This document shows, piece by piece, positions 1-4,742 of a stretch of 7,462 nucleotides of DNA (position 1 is the stretch's first letter; every line of letters begins with the position of its first letter). The stretch spans positions 1 to 7,462 of the forward strand of contig CAYGJN010000119.1 of assembly GCA_964350135.1 (NCBI GenBank). The letters run 5' to 3'. The DNA comes from CAYGJN01 sp964350135. GTDB taxonomy: Bacteria > Bdellovibrionota > Bacteriovoracia > Bacteriovoracales > Bacteriovoracaceae. A program made the position numbers and the translations under genes. The notes below the pieces were generated by a model. That model was not told the DNA's origin, did not search any database, and saw nothing but the letters and a program-made list of their open reading frames with translations.

Positions 1-400
1 AGAAATGAATTGTGAAGTAATGGCAGTATCTACTGACTCTCAATTTTCTCACTTAGCTTGGACAAAGCAGCCAAGAAACGATGGTGGTTTAGGAGCAACT
101 CAAATTCCACTTATCGCAGACTTTAATAAAACAATCTCTCGTGATTATGAAGTTCTTGTAGAAGACGAGGGCGTTGCTCTAAGAGGACTTTTTCTAATTG
201 ATGATACTGATACTATTCAGCATGCATATATTAACAATCTTCCTGTAGGAAGAAATGTTGATGAGACCCTAAGACTTCTTGAAGCTTACCAATTCACAGC
301 AAAACATGGTGAAGTTTGTCCAGCAGGTTGGACTAAGGGCTCTGCTACTATGAAGCCTGACCCAGTTGGATCAAAAGAATATTTCAAAACTAACGGTTAA
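1..400 (+). CDS. Typical 2-Cys peroxiredoxin (AhpC/Prx1 type), 3' part only
   Basis: Thiol peroxidase that reduces hydrogen peroxide and organic peroxides in the cytoplasm. The window cuts off the N-terminal part, including the peroxidatic cysteine. The first complete codon is at 2-4 (Glu), and the ATG at 5 is an internal Met, not the start: the sequence around it (NCEVMAVSTDSQFSHLAW) is the conserved middle of the fold. Visible landmarks are the GGLG motif (83-94), the segment DEGVALRGLFLIDD, the dimer-side motif NNLPVGRNVDETLRLL, and the resolving cysteine in GEVCPAGW (Cys codon 317-319). The C-terminal tail ends SKEYFKTNG, with a YF motif at 380-385. Having both GGLG and YF is the signature of hyperoxidation-sensitive peroxiredoxins, best known from eukaryotes. 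The gene ends before a strong terminator, so it is the last gene of its transcript. The family call is very secure; in vivo substrate and reductant are unknown. Confidence 0.95.
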   Translation, partial: EMNCEVMAVSTDSQFSHLAWTKQPRNDGGLGATQIPLIADFNKTISRDYEVLVEDEGVALRGLFLIDDTDTIQHAYINNLPVGRNVDETLRLLEAYQFTAKHGEVCPAGWTKGSATMKPDPVGSKEYFKTNG

Positions 401-404
401 TTCT

Positions 405-437
405 ATAAAGGCCCTTTCAAAAGGGCCTTTATCTTAC
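405..437 (+). terminator. Intrinsic terminator after the peroxiredoxin gene
   Basis: A perfect 12-bp inverted repeat (405-416 with 421-432) around the loop TCAA starts five bases after the stop codon. Its core is AAGGCCCTT/AAGGGCCTT. The right arm runs into T-rich sequence (TTTATCTT), and the left arm is preceded by an A/T stretch. It should end the peroxiredoxin transcript and insulate the RNA-like element downstream. Confidence 0.85.
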
Positions 438-477
438 CCTTTACTATCTAATTTTAATATTATTAGTATCCAAACAA

Positions 478-510
478 TATAATTTACATATTTTCAAATT
501 ATGGCATACT
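478..510 (+). promoter_or_regulatory. Candidate sigma70-type promoter(s) for the structured RNA
   Basis: Two overlapping possibilities are seen. First, TTTACA (483-488) and CATACT (505-510) with a 16-base spacer would place the transcription start near 516-517, which is exactly the first base of the first hairpin downstream. Second, a perfect TATAAT at 478-483 lacks a good -35 box and would start RNA near 490. The first option is preferred because its predicted start coincides with the RNA structure. An 8-base palindrome, CTGCGCAG (509-516), straddles the predicted start and could be an operator, but this is speculative. The sequence between two terminators (432 and 590) must have its own promoter if it is transcribed strongly. 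Confidence 0.45.
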
Positions 511-515
511 GCGCA

Positions 516-619
516 GACAAAAGAGTTTTGAAAAAGATTCTTCTGTTAGAGGGAGACCAATAGACGTATTGGTCAAAAAAGAGAGTATTAGGAGCATCTA
601 AATGATGCTCCTTTTTTTT
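516..619 (+). ncRNA. Candidate structured small RNA or attenuating leader, about 104 nt
   Basis: Hand folding gives three consecutive hairpins. Hairpin 1 (516-547) is a 14-pair stem with one A-C mismatch and three G-U pairs, capped by a GAAA tetraloop (530-533). Hairpin 2 (555-574) is a perfect 8-bp stem GACCAATA/TATTGGTC with loop GACG. Hairpin 3 (590-612) is the intrinsic terminator. The linkers are purine-rich: AGAGGGA (548-554) and an A-rich stretch (575-590). There is no convincing ORF inside. I do not recognise the family: it lacks the closing stem and large bubble of 6S RNA, the SRP RNA domain, and known riboswitch cores. It could be a free small RNA, or a 5' leader controlling the DedA gene whose ATG lies 22 bases after the T-tract. 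The structure is seen directly; transcription and function are inferred. Confidence 0.55.
590..619 (+). terminator. Intrinsic terminator immediately upstream of the DedA gene
   Basis: Stem AGGAGCATC (590-598) pairs perfectly with GATGCTCCT (604-612) around the loop TAAAT, and eight T residues (612-619) follow. This is a textbook Rho-independent terminator. It is not needed for the peroxiredoxin, which has its own at 405-432, so it implies a separate transcript starting between the two. Confidence 0.85.
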
Positions 620-640
620 ATTTAAGGCATACTTAATTTC

Positions 641-1234
641 ATGGAAGATTTTCTCCTCTACATAAATTCTCATGTTGCCTTAGCACCGTATCTTATCTGT
701 GGGCTTCTGTTTTTGGCCGGGCTTAATATACCAGTCTCAGAAGATCTAATGGTTTTCACCTCAGCTGTACTTGCTGCTAAAAATCCAGAATATAAAACCC
801 AATTATTTATTTGGCTTTTTATTGGAGCTTACGGCTCTGACATCATCTCTTATTGGCTAGGGAGATTCCTAGGCCCAAAGCTTTGGAATATTAAGTTTTT
901 CAAGAAAATGGTTAGTCAGGAGCGGGTGAGCAAACTAGGAAAATTTTATAATAAAAATGGCTTTATCACCTTGCTTGTGGGGCGCTTTATTCCTTTTGGA
1001 GTACGAAATGCTTTATTTATAACAGCAGGACTTTCTCGATTAAATTTTGGGAAATTTGCTCTCTATGATTTCATCGCCTGCTCTGTCTCCACAGTGGCAT
1101 TTTTCAATCTCTACTATACTTACGGTGAAGCTGTTATTGAGTATGTGAAAAAAGGAAATATAATTATATTTAGTATAGCTGCTTTCATAGCTGTTATTTT
1201 CTTTATAAAAAATAGAAGAAAACAAAATACCTAG
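641..1234 (+). CDS. DedA family (SNARE-associated/VTT domain) inner-membrane protein
   Basis: Polytopic inner-membrane protein of 197 residues, the usual DedA length. Family members act in membrane homeostasis; some translocate lipid carriers such as undecaprenyl phosphate or phospholipids across the membrane. Landmarks: an acidic pair after a proline (IPVSED, E34/D35), the motif G-x-x-GSD-x-x-SYWLGR-x-x-G (residues 62-78, D67), and the hallmark GRFIPFGVRNALFITAGLSRLNFGKF (114-139) with the two conserved arginines R115 and R122. Hydrophobic segments lie near 14-30, 36-46, 55-73, 108-130, 139-162 and 172-189, with a basic cytoplasmic tail. The start matches family N-termini, but no Shine-Dalgarno precedes it: AAGG at 624-627 is about 13 bases away. 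The gene sits alone after a terminator, so its expression depends on read-through of that terminator or on a promoter very close to the ATG. The substrate cannot be told from sequence. Confidence 0.92.
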   Translation: MEDFLLYINSHVALAPYLICGLLFLAGLNIPVSEDLMVFTSAVLAAKNPEYKTQLFIWLFIGAYGSDIISYWLGRFLGPKLWNIKFFKKMVSQERVSKLGKFYNKNGFITLLVGRFIPFGVRNALFITAGLSRLNFGKFALYDFIACSVSTVAFFNLYYTYGEAVIEYVKKGNIIIFSIAAFIAVIFFIKNRRKQNT

Positions 1235-1318
1235 CTTTATTTCTATTGTTTGAAACAGTAAGAAATTTATTTTTACGCGGTAATCTTTACAGTGAGTTAG
1301 ATCTGCTTGTGTTTTTTC

Positions 1319-1347
1319 TTGAAGATATAGGTAAAAGAAATAATAAC
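1319..1347 (+). promoter_or_regulatory. Weak candidate promoter for the unknown small gene
   Basis: TTGAAG (1319-1324) and AATAAC (1342-1347), separated by 17 bases, each match four of six sigma70 consensus positions. RNA would start near 1354, just before the hairpin at 1355-1378. The gap from 1235 upstream contains only a very weak hairpin (1245-1259) after the DedA stop, so read-through from DedA is also possible. Confidence 0.25.
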
Positions 1348-1354
1348 TAAATTC

Positions 1355-1378
1355 AGATGATTTGAGGATGAGTCATCT
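1355..1378 (+). promoter_or_regulatory. Leader hairpin with GGA loop, possible CsrA-type site
   Basis: An 8-bp stem (1355-1362 with 1371-1378, one G-U pair) presents the eight-base loop TGAGGATG (1363-1370). A GGA in a hairpin loop is the recognition feature of CsrA/RsmA proteins, and GAGGATG matches six of seven positions of the core ARGGAUG in the published CsrA selection consensus. The hairpin ends three bases before the purine-rich ribosome binding site (GAGAGAGAGA, 1381-1390) of the gene at 1394, a position where a bound protein would hinder ribosome entry. Hairpin and loop are seen; CsrA binding is inference, and no csrA gene is in this window. Confidence 0.35.
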
Positions 1379-1393
1379 AAGAGAGAGAGAAAT

Positions 1394-1708
1394 ATGACCA
1401 CAGAGACTACTGTCATTGGCCTCAATGAATACCGTGAGGCTAAGGAAGTAAAACACCAAGAATTAGCTTATGATCAGTACCTGCAAAAACTTGCAAACAA
1501 TGAGCTTATTACTGAAGCAAAATATCATATTAAAGCAATCAAGACCTGTTCAAAGGATTCTGAGTGCATTAATAGATGTGTTCAAAAAGGTGGATCAATT
1601 TTCAACGAACTTCTCTCTCGTGTTGAATATATCGGCCAACCAGATATATTAGATGACCTAAGAGAAGATATACAAAAAAGCTTAACTCTTCTTAAAGAAA
1701 CTCATTAG
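1394..1708 (+). CDS. Hypothetical 104-residue soluble protein with a C-x5-C-x3-C cluster
   Basis: I do not recognise this protein. It has no signal peptide or membrane segment, is rich in charged residues, and looks mostly alpha-helical after a short N-terminal motif (VIGLNEYREAKE, residues 7-18). Three cysteines are close together (C52, C58, C62; TCSKDSECINRC), which could bind a metal or form a redox pair; no fourth ligand is obvious except H45 or H21. The ATG at 1394 follows a run of GAGAGAGAGA five to twelve bases upstream, which is a reasonable ribosome binding site. The reading frame is open throughout with ordinary codon use, and its stop overlaps the stop of the opposite-strand PilZ gene by four bases (1705-1708), an arrangement that favours both genes being real. 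The leader carries a hairpin with a GGA loop. A small regulatory or adaptor protein is plausible but unproven. Confidence 0.75.
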   Translation: MTTETTVIGLNEYREAKEVKHQELAYDQYLQKLANNELITEAKYHIKAIKTCSKDSECINRCVQKGGSIFNELLSRVEYIGQPDILDDLREDIQKSLTLLKETH

Positions 1709-2265
1709 AAATAAAATAATCCTTTAGAGTCATGATCGATCGCACGAGAAAGTGATTCAATATTTTGCTGCTTTCTATATCCAAGTAACTCAGCCACTTT
1801 GAAAATTCTTTTAATTCCAACATCGTCTGAGGAATTCTTCACTTCTTTTTCTAAATAGCGAAAATTCGTTTGAAAACCTTTAACATATTGTTCAACAAAT
1901 TTTTGTGAGCTTGGATCTTTATAACTTACAATACAGCCCATCTGAACAAAATACTCATCTACACTTGCTCGGTCTTGTTTTTTTCTCACAACTTCAAGTT
2001 CAACGGGAAATACTTTGTGAGAGAGACCTTTATAATCAAGTCCGAAAAGATCATCGTCAGATAAAGGTTCAAGAATAGGAAGCCTTGGAATATCAACAAG
2101 AGCATGAACATGAGAGTCTTTTGGAATATGTGGAAGATTTTCAAGTAAGAGACCAGTATTTGAAATATTTAAAAGCCTGGCCTTAAAAATATATCCAAGA
2201 TCCTGGTAAAGAACATAAGTTCTAAGGGGTGCGCGATATTCTTTTCTTCTATTTAGAAAGTCCAT
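1705..2265 (-). CDS. PilZ-domain protein with C-terminal helical extension (c-di-GMP effector candidate)
   Basis: Cytoplasmic protein of 186 residues. It begins with a PilZ domain, the common receptor for the second messenger cyclic di-GMP. Both ligand-binding motifs are intact: RxxxR at R7-R11 (RRKEYRAPLR) and NxSxxG at N33-G38 (NISNTG). The rest of the barrel continues to about residue 115 (FVQMGCIVSY), with a longer than usual loop at about 62-84 (PILEPLSDDDLFGLDYKGLS). Residues 120-186 form a charged, probably helical tail with no motif I know. The ATG lies one base after the PhoH stop codon and has no clear Shine-Dalgarno of its own, so translation is probably coupled to PhoH. It is the second and last gene of that operon; the next gene is convergent and no separate terminator fits between the overlapping stops. 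Whether it binds c-di-GMP in fact, and its partner, are inferences; PhoH is the obvious candidate. Confidence 0.88.
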   Translation of the reverse strand: MDFLNRRKEYRAPLRTYVLYQDLGYIFKARLLNISNTGLLLENLPHIPKDSHVHALVDIPRLPILEPLSDDDLFGLDYKGLSHKVFPVELEVVRKKQDRASVDEYFVQMGCIVSYKDPSSQKFVEQYVKGFQTNFRYLEKEVKNSSDDVGIKRIFKVAELLGYRKQQNIESLSRAIDHDSKGLFYF

Positions 2266-2266
2266 A

Positions 2267-3580
2267 CTAAAGTAGTTTTGATGCTATTTCCGAAAGTGGC
2301 GATCTTTCCCCGACTCTTAATGTAGAGTGACCACTTATAGGTTCATCCTTTAGTCGGTCTACACAATAAGTAAGACCATTATTAATAGAATCCAAATAAG
2401 GACTATCAATTTGCTCACAGTCACCAGTTAGAACTATTTTAGTTCCCTCACCAGCACGAGTAATAATCGTTTTAATTTCGTGAGGAGAGAGGTTTTGTGA
2501 CTCATCTACAATCATATACTGGTTAGGGATTGATCGCCCTCTAATATAGGTAAGAGGTTCAACATGAAGGACACCTTGATTAATAAGGTCTTCCCAAGAA
2601 GATGAATTACCACTTCCTGGTTTTTTATCAAAAAGAAAATCTAGATTATCAAAAATAGGCTGCATCCATGGAGCAAGCTTTTCATTTACATCACCAGGTA
2701 GAAATCCAAGATCGCGGCCCATTGGCATAACTGGTCTAGAAACTAACAGTCTTGAAAAATCTTGTTGTCCTAAAGTAAGTTCAAGCCCAGCCGCAATAGC
2801 AAGTAATGTTTTACCTGTACCGGCCTTACCTACAAGTGAAACTAGTTTAATCTCATTATTTAAAAGCGCATCGAAAGCAAATTGTTGCTCAATATTTTTA
2901 GGATAAACACTCCAAACGCCTTCACGAAATTTGATAAGAGGAACGATCCCCTTTTTTTGTTTTGAGTACCTTCCAAGAAGTCTATGCCCTGGATTGCCTT
3001 CTTCATTTAAAGTGAAATATTCATTGGCAAAAGTGTTTTCTAATTCTTTTTCATCTAGCTCTAAAAACCTATTGGCCTCAAAATCAGATAAACGATCTCT
3101 TGAAATTTCTAAAGTTTTAGATCCTGTATAAAGTTCTTCAACTTTAATATCTTGCTGACCATAATCTTCAGAGTTAACTCCTAGAACATCGGCCTTCACC
3201 CTAAGGTTAATATCTTTACTAACAAGGGTAACATCGCTGCCTGACTCTTTAGCAACGAGAGCACAATCTAAAATAATATTGTCATTAATACTTAAATCAA
3301 CATATGAGTTATTTTCAGAAGCTTGTCGTCTTTTAAAACTAATCAGTAGCTTTCCGCCACCCTCAAGATCTACTCCCTTGGAAATTGATCCCTTCTTTCT
3401 AAGCTCGTCTATATATCTTGAAAACGTTCTAGCATTTCGGCCATTTTCATTTGGGTCTCTTTTAAAACGATCAAGCTCTTCAATAACAACTAAAGGTAGT
3501 TGAACTGTGTTTTCGCCGAATTTAAAAATAGAACTAGGATCATAAAGAAGAACTGATGTGTCTAAAACGAAAGTTTTCAA
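2267..3580 (-). CDS. phoH: PIN-PhoH family ATPase/ribonuclease (PhoH2/YlaK type)
   Basis: Protein of 437 residues joining two domains. The N-terminal PIN nuclease domain (about 1-150) shows the acidic metal-binding set D7 (VLDTSVLLYDP), E34/E35 (VVIEELD), D100/D105 (NDNIILDCAL) and D123 (VSKDINLRVKA). The C-terminal PhoH NTPase domain (about 225-437) has Walker A GKAGTGKT (251-258), the conserved SRPVMPMGRDLGFLPGD and RGRSIPN (347-353) motifs, Walker B MIVDESQN (356-363) and LTGDCEQID. Mycobacterial PhoH2 is an ATP-dependent RNA helicase and sequence-specific RNase, so RNA unwinding and cleavage is the likely role. The start is TTG at 3580: it gives the standard MKTFVLDTSVLL N-terminus, and AAGGGAG lies seven bases upstream. 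A promoter candidate overlaps the end of the barrel-protein gene. It is followed one base later by the PilZ gene. The family call is secure; the RNA target is unknown. Confidence 0.95.
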   Translation of the reverse strand: MKTFVLDTSVLLYDPSSIFKFGENTVQLPLVVIEELDRFKRDPNENGRNARTFSRYIDELRKKGSISKGVDLEGGGKLLISFKRRQASENNSYVDLSINDNIILDCALVAKESGSDVTLVSKDINLRVKADVLGVNSEDYGQQDIKVEELYTGSKTLEISRDRLSDFEANRFLELDEKELENTFANEYFTLNEEGNPGHRLLGRYSKQKKGIVPLIKFREGVWSVYPKNIEQQFAFDALLNNEIKLVSLVGKAGTGKTLLAIAAGLELTLGQQDFSRLLVSRPVMPMGRDLGFLPGDVNEKLAPWMQPIFDNLDFLFDKKPGSGNSSSWEDLINQGVLHVEPLTYIRGRSIPNQYMIVDESQNLSPHEIKTIITRAGEGTKIVLTGDCEQIDSPYLDSINNGLTYCVDRLKDEPISGHSTLRVGERSPLSEIASKLL

Positions 3581-3587
3581 GCAATGA

Positions 3588-3594
3588 CTCCCTT
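3588..3594 (-). promoter_or_regulatory. Ribosome binding site that fixes the TTG start of phoH
   Basis: On the minus strand AAGGGAG lies seven bases before the TTG at 3580. No in-frame ATG exists nearby at the expected N-terminus, so this site decides the unusual start. Confidence 0.8.
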
Positions 3595-3627
3595 GTCAAA
3601 TGAACTCTTCCATAAGAATTGCAGGTA

Positions 3628-3655
3628 GTTATAATTTTGAACTAGGGTCCATCAA
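3628..3655 (-). promoter_or_regulatory. Candidate promoter of the phoH-PilZ operon
   Basis: On the minus strand TTGATG (3650-3655) is followed, after 16 bases, by TATAAC (3628-3633); these match four and five of six sigma70 consensus positions. RNA would start near 3621, about 40 bases before the TTG. The -35 box lies in the last codons of the upstream barrel-protein gene. I see no terminator in the 61-base gap, so read-through from that gene could also feed the operon. Confidence 0.4.
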
Positions 3656-4742
3656 AAGTAAAATCGAAGAGGCTTATATAGGCGATTATCCTCTTACTCT
3701 GTGTGTCGCCAATTTCCTTGCCTATCTCCTTGTCGTAGAAGCCGACCATTATTTCAAAAGGAAAGAAATCAATTCCAGCACCGTAACTCGCATACCCACC
3801 ATTCCAGCCGGCCATTAGTTCAAAAAATGTAAATTTAACCTTGGCCCCAAGATGAACTTTTTGAAGTGTTTGAATATTAGAGTTTAATGGGTGAAGATCA
3901 GCGGCTACAACCCAACTTGCATATTCTCCAAACTGACCGAAAGAAAATCCCATATTCACAGACATTTGTTGATCTGGAAGTGTATCAGTTCCTTCATTTG
4001 TTGTTATTTTAGTATCACCAATATCTAAAAATGATAAACCTGCCCTGAACTCAGTATCACTCGCCACATATCGATAATCAGCTCCTGCATCTACCCCCCA
4101 ACCTTTTCCTTGAGAGTATCCAAGACCTCTTCTTATTTGGTCAAAGTCAGAATTATCACTAGCGATAATATCAGCAACCTCTTTTCCAAAAACATCAAAC
4201 TGATTCACAATTCCTTGGCGGTTTATATATTTCGCTGCAAGGCCTATGGCCGTGCTTGAGCCTTTTGCACCTTTTTTCTTACCGATAGTCCAAGCAAATC
4301 CAGTGGCAAATCCACGATCGAGTCTATAATCAATATCCAGTACAGGATGAGTTGCATCTAATAAAATTGCATTCATTGTTGAAACTGCAAATGGAGTAAA
4401 ACCAAACCCCATAAGCTTAATTGTTGGCGTTGCTCCAGCCTGAAAGTGCAAAGGCTCTCCCATAACTGCAGCTGCAAAGTCCTCAGTATTATTAGTATCT
4501 AAATCATCAAATTTATCTTTTGCTGCTAAAAAATTAGTTGCTCCAATAGAAATAGGAGCCGGATAAAATGCGAAAAGATCATTTCTTGCTAAAAGTGCTG
4601 GATTATAAAAAAGACTATGTGAATCTTCAGCAAGAGTTGTATAGGCATCTCCCATTAAAAGTCCACGGGGAGATCTGTTTAAGTATTTAAACTCGTAAGC
4701 CTGACAAAGATTAAATAATAGAAAAAAGAAAACCAGTCTCAT
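3642..4742 (-). CDS. Outer-membrane beta-barrel protein, PorV/UPF0164 (FadL-superfamily) like
   Basis: Protein of 366 residues with a short Sec signal peptide (MRLVFFFLLFNLCQA, cleavage likely after A15). Next comes the N-terminal signature of PorV/UPF0164/TraF-like barrels: RGLLMGDAYTTLAEDSHSLFYNPALLA (26-52), in which G-x-x-MG-A-x-T and D-x-x-x-x-x-YNP are the usual conserved points. The remainder alternates aromatic and glycine-rich strands (for example GFAWTIG, GWGVDAGADYRY, FRAGLSFLDIG, VHLGAKVKFTFFELMAGW), and the end (IIAYISLFDFTFDGP) looks like a closing strand. This predicts an outer-membrane barrel of about 14 strands. Relatives include FadL-type uptake channels and PorV, a type IX secretion shuttle; the function here cannot be assigned. 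Its ATG overlaps the stop of the lipoprotein gene (ATGA, 4739-4742), so the two are translationally coupled and probably act together. C13 in the signal peptide is not in a proper lipobox. Confidence 0.82.
   Translation of the reverse strand: MRLVFFFLLFNLCQAYEFKYLNRSPRGLLMGDAYTTLAEDSHSLFYNPALLARNDLFAFYPAPISIGATNFLAAKDKFDDLDTNNTEDFAAAVMGEPLHFQAGATPTIKLMGFGFTPFAVSTMNAILLDATHPVLDIDYRLDRGFATGFAWTIGKKKGAKGSSTAIGLAAKYINRQGIVNQFDVFGKEVADIIASDNSDFDQIRRGLGYSQGKGWGVDAGADYRYVASDTEFRAGLSFLDIGDTKITTNEGTDTLPDQQMSVNMGFSFGQFGEYASWVVAADLHPLNSNIQTLQKVHLGAKVKFTFFELMAGWNGGYASYGAGIDFFPFEIMVGFYDKEIGKEIGDTQSKRIIAYISLFDFTFDGP

Noticed and set aside
511..619. 6S RNA, SRP RNA or guanidine-II riboswitch identity for the structured RNA
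   Set aside because: It is too short and lacks the long rod with central bubble of 6S, and it lacks the SRP apical domain. Guanidine-II needs two hairpins with ACGR loops; only one hairpin here has a similar loop (GACG), and in the wrong register.
1040..1225. Minus-strand open frame of 61 codons inside the DedA gene
   Set aside because: It lies wholly antisense to a well-supported gene, has no ribosome binding site and its protein resembles nothing.
1245..1259. Hairpin after the DedA stop as a terminator
   Set aside because: Only six pairs, one of them G-U, around a three-base loop and no T-tract directly after; too weak to call.
1380..1391. GAGAGAGAGA as a microsatellite repeat
   Set aside because: It is short and placed exactly where a purine-rich ribosome binding site is expected before the ATG at 1394.
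1470..1652. Alternative plus-frame ORF of 60 codons inside the small unknown gene
   Set aside because: The frame starting at 1394 has the ribosome binding site and the longer uninterrupted reading; the inner frame has no start signal.
2931..3503. Two plus-strand open frames inside phoH
   Set aside because: Shadows of the PIN-PhoH coding strand: Ser/Leu-rich translations with no start signal.
3600..3818. Plus-strand open frame of 72 codons covering the phoH upstream gap
   Set aside because: It is mostly antisense to the barrel-protein gene, has no ribosome binding site before its ATG, and shows no domain.
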